DNA of 64,000 bases from Adineta vaga (lineage: Eukaryota > Rotifera): assembly GCA_021613535.1 (NCBI GenBank), contig CP075494.1:992001-1056000 (forward strand), read 5' to 3'. Below are positions 21,501 through 32,093 of the stretch, one piece after another. Under the pieces are notes generated by a model. It was not told the origin of the DNA, did no database searches, and was given only the letters and a program-made list of their open reading frames with translations. A program made the translations under genes and the position numbers. Every line of letters begins with the position of its first letter. Positions within the stretch are counted from its first letter, which is position 1.

Positions 21501-22037
21501 TTTCGATGGTAAATCTGAATTGTTTGATTTAAAATTAACTATGTTTTAGAACCACAACCGAAAGTTTTCTATGCATATGAAATTATATGAAAAGAAAAGA
21601 AACTTATTAATTCATGTTATATACTTTCATTCTTGAAAATTTTCTTTCAGATCCGTAGGGAACAATTAACCAACAGAAATGAAATATATAATCAGTCTTG
21701 TCAATGTTCGATTTTTTTGATACGTTGCATTACTTTTACTGACATTGTAAATAGAATATATCGGATTTTTTTCTTGTGATAATTCGTAGCAATCAATAGA
21801 ATCGCAGAAGACTTTACTTCGTATGATTGACAATGGAATTTATGATTGTCGACTGCTATACTTCGAATATTCTACTTAAAAAGTATCACATAGTGCATAG
21901 TGAGGATATTGGAGTAAATAACATTATACTGTTTTGAAAATATAAAAGTGTGATCATTATCATATCGTTTTATTCTGAAAAATGAAACCACATACTCGTT
22001 ACTAAAAATTCTTTTTATTTATCGAAAAAAAAATTAT

Positions 22038-22358
22038 TTATATACCATCAACCATACTGTTATCGTTTTTATTTGGACAACAATATTTTTTACGAGTTTC
22101 ACCCATTGTACAAATACCACCAGTGTTCTTACATATATTTTCATCATTTTCACAAGAGATTTTTAACGCCACTCCATTTTTACACGGACTGCATTGACAA
22201 TAATGACATCCGGTAACATCTGATATAGCAAAACCATATGGACAAAATCTCTTACAATATACATCTGGACATAATCTTGGTTTTCTTATTGCTTCAATAA
22301 AGGCTAAAGTATACCCACAGTAAAATAAGAATATCCATAGAAACAATAGTTTTGCCAT
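22038..22358 (-). CDS. Secreted antistasin-like protein (106 aa)
   Basis: The ATG at 22358 (MAKLLFLWIFLF) is preferred over one 45 codons upstream because it places a standard signal peptide at the N-terminus. The mature protein has LCPDVYCKRFCPYGFAISD followed by GCHYCQC, the classic antistasin pattern C-P-x-V-x-C-x3-C-P-x-G-F...G-C-x2-C-x-C. A second Cys-rich part follows (CKNGVALKISC...CCPN). Antistasin domains inhibit serine proteases; the reactive bond of the family follows the second Cys-rich turn. One domain only, against two in leech antistasin. Single exon. Confidence 0.75.
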   Translation of the reverse strand: MAKLLFLWIFLFYCGYTLAFIEAIRKPRLCPDVYCKRFCPYGFAISDVTGCHYCQCSPCKNGVALKISCENDENICKNTGGICTMGETRKKYCCPNKNDNSMVDGI

Positions 22359-22786
22359 ATTCGAAAGAGGTTTTCGTATTTGGACGATGATTGAAATAAA
22401 GAAAATAAATTTTGTTTTTATACTGAGTATTTGAAGTATAGATATTTTGAATAGATTATTCCGGTGAATATTCAACAATCGAAATATGGGCAATAATTAT
22501 GGCATAAAATTATAAAATAAAGAATATGTATGTAACAGATTAGCATCGAGAAACAATGATTCATTTTGTGACTTCATGTGCGTATAATCTAATGGATCTT
22601 AAAATCCAAGGTGTGGGTGTGGGTTAAGAGCATATCCGGACTCACACACACACACGTTAAAAGTAAATACAATCATTAATAGGCTTTTTTCGCCTGATTG
22701 TACATCTAACTATACTCTTTTGTGAAACACGATCTGAAAGAGAGTGTTGAAGTGTTTAAGGGCAGAATTTTGGACCCCCCCCCCCC
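22359..22786. other. Intergenic with TGTGGG hairpin at 22609-22655
   Basis: GTGTGGGTGTGGGTTAAGAG on the left and ACTCACACACACACAC on the right; the TTAAGAG spacer is shared with the copy at 14139. A run of 13 C at 22775-22787 borders the next repeat. Confidence 0.6.
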
Positions 22787-23075
22787 CACAAACGTGACCG
22801 ACAGAGTAAAAACCTTTTGCCCTCCCCCACAGACGTCACCGACAGCTTAAATTGCCTCCCTCACAGGCGTAACCGACAGGGTGAATGAACCTCACAGACG
22901 TTACCGACAGGGGCAATCATCTATCACGGACGTTACCGACAGACTCAATGATCCCCTCACAGACGTAACCGAAACCCTAAAATCCCTATCACAGACGTGA
23001 TCGACAGATTAGAAACCCTGTTACAGACTTGACCGGCAGCCTGACAATTCCGTAACAGCGTTACCGGCAGACGCA
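22787..23075. repeat. Nine-unit ~32 bp tandem array
   Basis: The core CACAGACGTNACCGACAG recurs at about 22787, 22828, 22862, 22893, 22925, 22958, 22990, 23022 and 23054. The cores are conserved, while the 13-20 bp between them vary. Spacing settles to 31-34 bp. This is a minisatellite by structure. The even spacing, near three helical turns, would put every core on the same DNA face. Confidence 0.85.
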
Positions 23076-23406
23076 ATGAACCCATTTTGAGCGTGCGGGC
23101 GTGGTTGAGAGTAGCTTATTTACACTTTAAGCTTACCCACACTCACCCTCATTCACTTACACCCTCTTATGCATTTATCTATGAAAATTATCACAGATAA
23201 CTCAGATTTTGGCAATAATGTAAACGCAGAACAATTATCGATCATAGATCTCCGTTGCAATAATAGAAACAGATTTATCGTGTTTCACATTTTTAATCCC
23301 ACAAGGGATTGAGCTGAAAGCTTTTTCTATAGAACGAAAGAAAAGAATTTTTTATTCAGCAGAAAATAGACATTTTTTCTATTCTCCATGATTAATTAAA
23401 TGAACG
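23076..23406. other. Intergenic
   Basis: Contains a degenerate telomere-like stretch (TTACCCACACTCACCCTC, 23142-23159) and the 3' flank of the VIT-VWA gene. Confidence 0.4.
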
Positions 23407-25977
23407 TTAAAATTGTTTACGAACATCTTCGAGTAATTTATTGAGTTTGGTCATATCATTACCAAGAAGATTGAGTAGATATTTACGTGCTTTTTGTACA
23501 ATACCATACCACATTGATGAAAGAGAAGCAAAACGTGTTTCAAGTATTGCAATAATGATAGAAGAAAGAAGTATTTCTTTATTTGCCATGTGTGTAAATG
23601 TCGTTAATGGTTTTTTAGTTAGTTTTTCAATATTATTTTCATCTATTTGCCAAGAACCATCAAATTTCTGTTTATTAATTAAATAACGAACGATATCTTC
23701 GTCATTCGTGACCGATAGATCAGTTGTCTGAGTTGAAAAATTATTATTATTGCGAGACTGGAAAGTATCGTCTTCATCATCATCTTCATCATCGTCTGGT
23801 AATGGCACACTCATTTCAGACTAAAAACAAACACTTAAAATTTAAATAAAATTTGAAAAAGTTATATAATACCTCTAGAAGAGATTGATGATAACGTCTA
23901 CTATATGACATGGAGTAATCACAGAAATCTTCATCACAATCGTCTGAACAATCACTATCTATCATGGCAGACGCTGTCGAATATGAACTAGAATAGGTTT
24001 GATGATGACTATGTAAATGTTGATCATCGGCTGATATTTGTATTGGTACTTCACGTAACACCATATCACTATTATTTCCATTCAATCGTTTTTCAACACC
24101 AATAAATGCTGTATGTGGACTAAGAATATGATATTTTAATGATAATTCAATTATTCGTTTCTTTATTATTTCTTTTGCGCTTTCATCATCATTGTTAACA
24201 GCTTTTTGATGTTCTTGAAAACGAGTTTGTAATGAGCCTGGACTCATCTTTTGTGTTGATGATGGTAGTTTTTCATGTTGTAATTCAACAATAAGTGCTT
24301 TAGCAGCTAATCGACCAATTGTTTCATTATTATTACTAACATTTGGTATTATATTCACTTTTGCTTCACCTAATCGATGTTGTCCACATGTTAATTCGAC
24401 TCGCAAATTATGATAAAATCGAATGGATGAATTCTTAGCCAATGCATAAACAATCAAACGATCATTTACATAAACAGGTGGTATTTTACTTGGAACACTT
24501 GTGATCATATCTAAGTTCCATTTGATTTCTACATTAGTTATACATGATTGTAAAGCTTTTTGTAATTGTTCACCAACATGAATATCAACACTTGTATGAG
24601 GAGGAATAAAAACAAATCGACCATTTGTTGATCGAGCTAAACCTTTTACAAGTGATCGACTCGGAGATGAACCTAATCCAAATGAAAATATCCGAGTTGT
24701 TGTTGCCATTGTTCGACAAAGATCAATCACTTCATTTACATTCGAAACTTCACCATCAGTCAAAAGAAAGATTTGACGAGCACGTCCTTCAATTACTGGA
24801 TTTTTCTCAAGCCATTGTAATGTAGATAACTATGAATAGAATAATAATTAACAAACATTATTCTAAAGACAAATCGTAACAACACACTCACTAATTCAGT
24901 ACCACCTAAATCTGCTCTCATTGTCTTTGTAAGGTGTTCAGCTTTTTGTGAATTTATTTCATTGTATACAACAGTCATTTCTGGAAATAAACTTTGGTGA
25001 TTACTACCAAATCGAATTATGTTGAAATAACAATTCACAGGCAAACTCTTAAGAAAAAGTAACATTGCTTGCCGAGCTAATCCAATCTTATTTTCTTCAT
25101 CCATTGAACCACTACAATCAACAATAAAAATAAATTCGTTTGTCACTTCTTTATTATTCGTAACTTGTTGACAATCTTCTTCATTTGGTGTAAATGAAAC
25201 CATCATTGCGCCATTTTCAACAGTTAAGATTGTATTCGAACGATGCTCAATCAATTGCATATCCAAAAGAATATCACGATCCAAACAAGTCTTTTCTTGT
25301 GCAAATGTAATAACATAATAATCTTGTTTATTTAAATCCATTTGAACTGGATGTGATGAAGAACTAATACTAGCAATATTATATTTCTCTACTTGACAAT
25401 GAAAACTAATTGTATATGGAACAGATTGAACATATTTTGATGTTGTACCAGCTGGTGAACTCAAACTACCTTTATCAGGATTATAACGAGGTGCAATAGT
25501 TGTTGGTACAACAAATCGAATCTTTTCACCATTTTCAACAAGATTTAATTCAGTTACATAACATATTTCAATTTGACATTCTTTTCCAGATGGAAGTGCA
25601 CCAACATTAATAATAAAATTATCTTGTGATTTTTCATCTTGTTCTAATAAATAAGCACCATGACCTGATTGAAGAGCTTCACTATATTCCTTTTGTGCTA
25701 TTTTCTTTTCTTTTAATTCAGCAATAATCTCTCGATCGTCAATTCGTGCAATAAAACTATAGATTGCTGCTTGTTCTTCAATTGGGAAACAATATACAGC
25801 TTCAATTGATGTTGATTCTTCATTGCGAAAGAGTTGTGTAATACTCACATCGGCAGCAAAAGATCGAATAGTTGCTGCAATATTCACTCGTTTAAGAGGA
25901 ACATATTGTTTTGAATTTTGTTTGTTTCGAAGCATGTAGTAAAAAAAAGTATATCTATCTCGATTTTTGTGAAACAA
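23407..25977 (-). CDS. VIT and von Willebrand A domain protein (VWA5A-like, 818 aa)
   Basis: Three exons: 25977-24892, 24829-23873 and 23820-23407, with 62 and 52 bp GT-AG introns, both in phase 0. Residues 22-150 form a VIT domain (inter-alpha-trypsin type; DVSITQLFRNEE, EAVYCFPI and ALPSGKE blocks). A VWA domain follows from about 281 with an intact MIDAS: DCSGS at 287-291, the Thr of LGGTEL at the first exon junction, and the Asp of FLLTDGE early in exon 2. The C-terminus (exon 3) starts with an Asp/Glu-rich stretch and holds DGSWQ and KARKYL blocks seen in VWA5A/PARP4-type tails. Length suits VWA5A (about 790 aa in vertebrates). The start may be Met15 rather than Met1. Cytosolic metal-dependent protein binding is the family role; specific partner unknown. 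Confidence 0.85.
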
Positions 25978-26513
25978 ATCTTTAGCTTATATACTTGTCG
26001 TGACGTGACGTGAAGAGATAACAATAATAAAAACAAGATTGTGCAATAATACACGAGGAAGACATATTTTAATGAGTCATATATTATAATACGTTTTTAT
26101 AATCTTGTCATACAGCGATATCTATTTCTCTCAAATACATCTTCACTTGTAATATTTTCATTCATTGTGAAATAAAGATTGATTATTGGTATAGCTGATA
26201 CTTAATGAATAAAAATTAAATAAATTAAATACTTTAGATGAAACATTTTTCATGTAGAATCCAAGAACAAAAAAAATGAAGAAAATATTTAAAAACTAAC
26301 ATGAATTGTTTTGATTTTTCTAGATAACAATATATTGTTTAATAAAACATTAAATAATGTAGTTAATAATTACTTTTCTTTCTCTTCATTGCAAGAACCA
26401 ATATTACATGTTTATTCTTTTGTTATTCTAATCTGTTACATGAAATAAAGCTTATTATCCACGATTCTTCTTTTCAAAGTTTTCTTAAGTATAATTCTTT
26501 ATTTATAATAAGA
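25978..26513. other. Intergenic, AT-rich
   Basis: Lies between two minus-strand genes. A degenerate palindrome-like GTGACGTGACGTG occurs at 25998-26011, close to the start of the VIT-VWA gene; otherwise nothing. Confidence 0.4.
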
Positions 26514-27308
26514 TTAAAATCGATGAAAAAATGCAAAAATGATTGTAATTATCATCAGAAAAACAGATATTTGAAATCTTGAACCATTTAATCTTCCATC
26601 TGGTGTTTGTGTAACATTGTATTTGAATAAAATATCTTTAACAATGTTTAATATTGATTTTGTATTACATAAATTTCGAGTACATGTTAAATCAAATGTT
26701 GCCGTTGTTGGATTTTGATGCATTCGAATAGATGGTTGAAGTTCAGATGAAGTAGTTTGACATGATTGTGTTATTTTATTCTTTATTATTTGATTTTGCA
26801 AAAAACATGAAGCACATAATTCTTCTTTTTCTTTTGAATTATAACATTTTAATGGACGATTTTGTGTTGATAATGATGGACCGATGATATATGGTGATAA
26901 TTCATTGATAATTTTAGAAAAATCATATTGTCGTTGTGATAATTCTATTGAAATTTTAATTGCTAAATCTTTTGCACAATCATCTTTATCTTTACATTCA
27001 ATATCCACATAGTGTGATAAAGAAGCTGTTGATTCACTTATTTGTAATAAACCACGACGTTGATTATTTGAATTATAAACTGTACTTGATGAATCACTTG
27101 ACAAAGAAAAAAAATATTCTCCTGTATGAAAATAAAAAGTCAGCATAGCTCCACATTTTCCAGATGATACAATTTGATTACATCTTTCAGGATAAAGAAA
27201 TGGTGTTGAACTGTTATAGATATATAAACAATTCGTTGTACATCGTAATGCTTGACACGAGAACAATGAAAGAAGAAGAAGAAGAATATATGTTTGACAA
27301 AGTGACAT
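26514..27308 (-). CDS. Cys-rich secreted, probably GPI-anchored protein (264 aa)
   Basis: Signal peptide MSLCQTYILLLLLSLFSCQA and a C-terminal hydrophobic tail (FQISVFLMIITIIFAFF) after a small-residue NGSR site, the layout of a GPI-anchored protein. The body has paired Cys at about 23/27 and 43/52, and ends the ectodomain with LTCTRNLCN. A terminal C-x4-C-N is the hallmark of Ly6/uPAR three-finger domains, so a three-finger relative is possible but the rest is not clear enough to call. Several N-glycosylation sites. Single exon. Confidence 0.55.
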   Translation of the reverse strand: MSLCQTYILLLLLSLFSCQALRCTTNCLYIYNSSTPFLYPERCNQIVSSGKCGAMLTFYFHTGEYFFSLSSDSSSTVYNSNNQRRGLLQISESTASLSHYVDIECKDKDDCAKDLAIKISIELSQRQYDFSKIINELSPYIIGPSLSTQNRPLKCYNSKEKEELCASCFLQNQIIKNKITQSCQTTSSELQPSIRMHQNPTTATFDLTCTRNLCNTKSILNIVKDILFKYNVTQTPDGRLNGSRFQISVFLMIITIIFAFFHRF

Positions 27309-28066
27309 AGTATACTGAAAGAAAACGAGAATAATGAAATCGTGTTTTTGAGTGTTTGAGATATTTTTTTCTTTCTCTCTTAAATACTGATATCAATATT
27401 TTATGTTTCTGATAAAGTAACTATGACATTACAATGTTTTTTAATTTTATCATATCGTCAACAAATAACACAGAAAAAATAATTTCTCTCATGTTGAAAC
27501 ATGATACGATAAAATTTGATTTTTAATTTAAATTAAATTAAATAAGAATTGTTCAGTGTATTTCTCTCAATAATATCTCATAAGATCACATATCACTTGA
27601 GTTGTGACACATCCATCTTGAGGATGCGAGTGTCGGTACTACATCTATCTAACACTCACACCCACCCTCAAGATGGTTTTATATCAATGATGAAGTGTTC
27701 AAAAATCTTTTACAAGAAAGAATTTTGTCTAATATGACTGAGAGTTTAAGTCCTAAAAAAGAAGCAATTAATAAAAAAACAAAATTTTTTCAAAGAAAAC
27801 AATGTTTTCAATGAGCTATAGACAGCATAACTTAATTTATCTAATAGATATAAACATTCACTTATTTTATATTTATTTTGAGAATTTTAAAAGGCATGTT
27901 TCCAGGAAAAAATAGATTTTGAAATCATAACAATATGCCTTTTTATCCGTTTTATCTGATATAATAGAAAATTCTGAATCCTGTCAAGCGTTTAATTATA
28001 AAATGTGCTCATAAAAAAACGACATACTTTCATTTTATATATCCATTTTATTTAATTCTTTTTACA
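27309..28066. other. Intergenic between divergent genes; TGTGGG hairpin
   Basis: Shared upstream region of a minus-strand and a plus-strand gene. Holds the hairpin at 27613-27676; otherwise AT-rich with nothing recognised. Confidence 0.5.
27613..27676. repeat. TGTGGG hairpin element
   Basis: Outer arms are perfect: CCATCTTGAGG and CCTCAAGATGG. The interior reads GATGCGAGTGTC on the left and CACTCACACCCACC on the right. Confidence 0.85.
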
Positions 28067-29017
28067 ATGAATACAAGTAGCACATCATCATTATCAATTG
28101 AAAATCCAAAACCTGTTCTGTATCAAATTAAATTCACTATTTTGATTACTTTACAAATACCAGCTATTTTACTTACAATCTGTATTTTCTTATTCTTTGT
28201 TTTACATCGTAACAAATTAAAAACACCTCAAAATCAATCATTGTTAATCTTACTTATTACTAATTCTATAAGATTATTGGTTACAGTACCAATGCCTATT
28301 GATTTTTATCGTCGTGGATATATTTTTCCAGCAACATCTGCTTATTGTACAAGTTGGACATTTGGTGAATATTCATTAGCTGTGATAGGTGAATATCTTA
28401 TGGCAACTATTTCTATGCAACGACATGCAATTATTTTTCATCCAAACATCTTTCAAATACGTATGAAATTTTTGATATTCTTTTATTTTCCTCTAATATT
28501 TTCTGTTGCATATCCAACCATATTTTACATATATGCTGTTATTTTATATCCATGTGATGGCACTGAATGGGATTATACAATAATTGCTTGTGGTTATATG
28601 AACTGTTATTATCAAAATAAAATACTCGCGATCTTCGATTGGATAGTACATAATATTTTACCGATTATAATTATCATTTTGGCTAATATTGCACTTATAA
28701 TAAGAGTTATTGCTGGCAAATGTCGCCGACATCAAATTGTTAGTTGGCGAAAACAAAAAGATATGACTTTGCAATTGTTGAGTATATCAAGTTTGTTTGT
28801 AATTGCATGGTCACCTACTATTATCGTTGGACTTATTCAACAAGCAACTTCGATTAATTTTGCAGATATTCAAGCAGCTTTCATAACGGATCTCATTTTT
28901 TTATCTTATCTTTTATTACCTTGGGTATGTCTTGGTCCATTACCAGAATTCAGAAAATGGATATGGAAATATTTGCATCCTAGACGAAGGAGACACACTA
29001 CTGTTGCTTCACAATAA
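28067..29017 (+). CDS. 7TM receptor, rhodopsin-like, short (316 aa)
   Basis: Single exon with seven hydrophobic segments at about 24-46, 57-75, 100-118, 132-155, 188-213, 236-258 and 266-290. An extracellular Asn-rich N-terminus (NTSS) has a glycosylation site. Cys94 before TM3 is placed for the usual disulfide. The position after TM3 reads MQRHAIIFH instead of D/ERY. Loop 3 ends SWRKQKDMTLQLLSIS, and the tail after TM7 reads LGPLPEFRKW then a run of Arg. The same two blocks occur in the receptor at 54576-55481 and in the fragment at 36532, so they form one family. Ligand unknown. Confidence 0.8.
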   Translation: MNTSSTSSLSIENPKPVLYQIKFTILITLQIPAILLTICIFLFFVLHRNKLKTPQNQSLLILLITNSIRLLVTVPMPIDFYRRGYIFPATSAYCTSWTFGEYSLAVIGEYLMATISMQRHAIIFHPNIFQIRMKFLIFFYFPLIFSVAYPTIFYIYAVILYPCDGTEWDYTIIACGYMNCYYQNKILAIFDWIVHNILPIIIIILANIALIIRVIAGKCRRHQIVSWRKQKDMTLQLLSISSLFVIAWSPTIIVGLIQQATSINFADIQAAFITDLIFLSYLLLPWVCLGPLPEFRKWIWKYLHPRRRRHTTVASQ

Positions 29018-29149
29018 AGACATAAGACAAAGACTATTAATCCTTTGGGAATCGATTTAATTTTGAAAGAAATTAAACCTTTTATTTTTATTTTTACTGT
29101 CTAAAAGACGTTAAAAGAGTTTATATAGCTTTAAAAACGGTTTAAAGTG

Positions 29150-30146
29150 TCATATTTTTTAAAACATGCATCGACACATTCATATAAAATATCTCTACGC
29201 TTTTTAGTCCAAGTTCTGTTCTACTGCAGACAATACATGTTCGTCTTCAGATAGTTTGTTTGCTATTTGGTTCTATACGGGATGGAAAATGTCTTTCGGT
29301 AAGACAGAAAAGTGTTGATGACAATGATGGTCTTCCTCTACCTCCTTTTTTTCCGATTTCCAAACTTTTGAGCGATTTCACGTACAACTTCAAGGCGATA
29401 ATCCAAAATCTTGTTTTTTTCCAGTTCGAATCATGCCGTCATTATGGATAGTAGTCAGCATGTTTATCTCCCTCTTGCCATACCATCTGAGATATAAGAG
29501 ATTATCTGTAAATTGAGACACCTTTTTTCCTTCTTTCAATTTCTTGAGAATTTTCAACAAACCAATACGATTTGAGCGAACTGTTCCACAAGCTCCAGTT
29601 TTCATTTCATGACGATTGATCCTGATATTCCTAATGAAGGGAAATCTTTTATTTCAGTTGTACTTCCCGTATATATATAATGAAATCCAATATAAATAAT
29701 TTGACACCAAATCGATGACGTTTAGATGGTATGTATCGCTTGAATAGTAGTTTTTCTCTTAATAAATTAGGTTCTAATTTGACGAGTTGATCATCGAGAG
29801 TAGCGCATGTATTGTCGTTAAAATGCAAAAGAACATCAAAGTGATAAATATCTGTTCCATGTAAATAATCTATCAAAAATTGATGTTGAAATAAAATTAT
29901 CAGTGGACCAAAAATCTTTTATACGATTTTTCTTATGGTATAAGATATACATTTCTGGAATATTTGAATTGGTCCATGGAGCAGTTTTTGCTGCAACAGT
30001 AGAGCTGTTCTGTTCATCCGATGAGTTCGAAATATTTGCAGAACACATAGAGACGTCGTGTGTGGTTCTCCAGAATCATCAGTAGATTCAGCTTTTTGTA
30101 AAATTTCTGAAATCTCGTGATCTGACAAATTTTTATGGCATGCCAT
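29150..30146 (-). pseudogene. piggyBac-type transposase, decayed
   Basis: Characteristic piggyBac blocks are readable in order across frames: an N-terminal KNLSDHEISEIL, then NSNIPEMYILYHKKNRIKDF, then DVLLHFNDN, then KRYIPSKRHRFGVKLF, then ACGTVRSNRIGL with LLYLRWYGKREINML. A C-terminal RHFPSRIEP and RTCIVCS segment is the start of the zinc-binding tail. At least three frame changes and internal deletions remove the regions that normally carry catalytic Asp residues, so the element is dead. Terminal inverted repeats and TTAA target sites were not identified with confidence. Confidence 0.75.
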
Positions 30147-30202
30147 TTTTCAATGAAATCAAAAGTAAAATTTTATAAAGTTGATCCTTTCAGAAATACT
30201 TA

Positions 30203-30288
30203 ATTGAGGGTGGGTGTGGGTGTGATTGTAGTTGAGGGAGAGGATGCGTGCAAGTCAATGTCTCTATCCACCCACACCCTACTTCAAA
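30203..30288. repeat. TGTGGG hairpin element
   Basis: TTGAGGGTGGGTGTGGGTG on the left, ATCCACCCACACCCTAC on the right, with a 40 bp spacer holding GAGGATGCG. It begins in the sequence TTAATTGAGGG. Confidence 0.75.
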
Positions 30289-30874
30289 CATCAATGAAAC
30301 GATTCTGTTTTTTCAGTAAGAAGTTCACTATATAGTAACACGTTTTGATGTCGTCATCAATCAAACATGTTTTCTATTTATTTTAGGCGTAATTAAAGTG
30401 AATATTTAGATAGTTAATTTCTCTAGGAATGTGAAAGAGTGTATTTGTTGATCATCATTACAAAGATTATCTAAAAATATATTTCATCGTTCGTCTCGTA
30501 TTGGTAATTCGAATCAAACAATAAGAATATTTGAAAAAAAAGCTTTTTGTCGTAATAAAAACTTTCGTTCTATTTGAATAATTTTATAATTAGAGGGGGG
30601 GGGGCATTGATACAATGATAAAAAGAAAAGTTTTTCTTGTATTTTTATATATTTTAAATAGAAATATCTTTCGAAATAATCATACTAAAGAGAATTTTTG
30701 AGATTAAATGAATGTATTTTTAATCTAATTTAGCATCGATTCTTAGAGTTGCATCTGTTTTTGTTTTGTTCATATTCAACTATAGTTAAAAGTGATCAAT
30801 TATGTTTATCAACAAAATCTTGAGAGTGTAAATATGAGTATTGTATTACTTTTATATTCACACCTTTTACGACT
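30289..30874. other. Intergenic
   Basis: AT-rich; a run of about 10 G at 30594-30604 is the only feature. Confidence 0.4.
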
Positions 30875-30902
30875 GGATGCTTTTGGCAAAGACGTTTCAT
30901 CG

Positions 30903-30981
30903 TTCGCCTCTTAAGCGGGAGGTCGTGAGTTCGAGTCTCACCAGCAGTACTTTTATCTGCTGTAGCTCAGTCGGTAGAGCG
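30903..30981 (+). tRNA. tRNA-Lys(CTT)-like locus, 3' half before 5' half
   Basis: 30903-30949 is a good tRNA 3' half: anticodon arm TTCGC / CTCTTAA / GCGGG with U33 and anticodon CTT (Lys), variable loop AGGTC, T arm GTGAG / TTCGAGT / CTCAC, then CAGCAGT and A. No matching 5' half lies upstream. Seven bases later, 30957-30981 is a good 5' half: CTGCTG, TA, D arm GCTC / AGTCGGTA / GAGC, then G. CTGCTG pairs perfectly with CAGCAG. The order is therefore circularly permuted, with the break before the anticodon stem. Against function: the 1-72 pair is mismatched (T-T), and the link contains TTTT, a Pol III stop. A tandem tRNA duplication that lost its outer halves gives the same picture. Confidence 0.45.
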
Positions 30982-31106
30982 CCTATACTTAGAATCCGTT
31001 TTGCGCTTTCATCCACTCAATTTTTTCTCTTCGAATTCGTATATAAAAATATTGAGATTGAATTTTCTGATATTTTCTAGTAAACATTTGTATACTATCA
31101 TTGACA

Positions 31107-31160
31107 TGCGTGTGGGTGTACATGATAGTATAGAGCCCACACCCATCTACACCCTCCAGA
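31107..31160. repeat. TGTGGG hairpin element
   Basis: TGCGTGTGGGTGTACATG on the left; CCCACACCCATCTACACCCT on the right. Confidence 0.7.
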
Positions 31161-31737
31161 TTATTGCTGGATTCGAGTTAAAACCTATTGTTGTCTTATA
31201 TATACTAAGGTAAACAATTGATAAACTATGTATGTTTTAACTAGAATTTACTGTCAAGTTATTTGATACAAGTTCACTTTTCAAAATGAAATTTGATATC
31301 AGCATGAACTTAAACGTCAAGCAAGGAATAACGACAACTAAGAATCTATAACATTGTTTTTTCTTTGAGAAATTCATTAATTTTCCTTTACCATTTTTAT
31401 TATTTACTTAGATCAAATTTTTATTTCTAATCTGTATATATTTCAAATACGTAATTCAACAACCATCCTTCACTCTTTAATGTTCAAGTATACTTTAGAA
31501 TGTTTTCGATCTATTTTGCGCATGCATAACATTGTAAATATTTTATCCATTCATTTTAATCATTAAAAAACGGGTGTTGATATAAATGAGATGAATATTC
31601 ACATCCTATATTACACAGAAGTCAGTCATTTCTCCCTCCTATTCGTCACTTTATGTCTAGTTCGTCCTCATCAAAATTTATCGATCTTAGGTTTAGTTTT
31701 ATTGCTTTTGATTTGACATGCAAAAGCGCTGGTAGGT

Positions 31738-31783
31738 AAGGGTGGGTGTGGTTCCTATACTCTCACCCATACCCATCCTCAAG
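31738..31783. repeat. TGTGGG hairpin element
   Basis: AAGGGTGGGTGTGGTTCC on the left; TCTCACCCATACCCATCC then TCAAG on the right. Confidence 0.7.
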
Positions 31784-32093
31784 AACAGATTATTGTCTAT
31801 CATAAGTCATATGCAACGATCACGCGTTCGTACTTTTTCTGATATTTTGAATAAAATTACATTTTATATTCTACGCATAATTCGATCATGTTTTGAGTTA
31901 GAAAAAAACAAAAATAAATAATGTATCGAAATAATGACGAAGGATTTGATTTATTCAAGAATAACAAACGTCATTTTGTTTTTTTTTCTTTTTGAAATGA
32001 GTAAGTAAATTTTGTCATTCTGTATACTAAAAAAACGTCTTTTTTTCTCTTCTGTTTTAAAATGAAAACATTTTTGAAAAATAATACAGAAGA

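Larger units (their letters stand above)
20677..22037. other. Intergenic with three TGTGGG hairpins
   Basis: No gene. Hairpin copies lie at 21142-21230 (long arms of alternating TGTGGG), 21315-21361 and 21458-21500; the first and third begin CTTGAGGGTG and the second ends CCCTCAAG. Confidence 0.6.
31015..32093. other. Intergenic with two TGTGGG hairpins
   Basis: Hairpin copies at 31107-31160 and 31738-31783. No gene supported. Confidence 0.5.

Noticed and set aside
22787-23075. CRISPR-like look of the repeat/spacer array
   Set aside because: The repeats are imperfect, the spacers are short and partly similar, no cas genes are present, and the host is eukaryotic. It is a minisatellite-type array.
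30870-30949. An ordinary tRNA-Lys with its own upstream 5' half
   Set aside because: TGGCAAAGACG at 30884-30894 resembles an A box, but the seven bases before it do not pair with CAGCAGT and no D stem forms.
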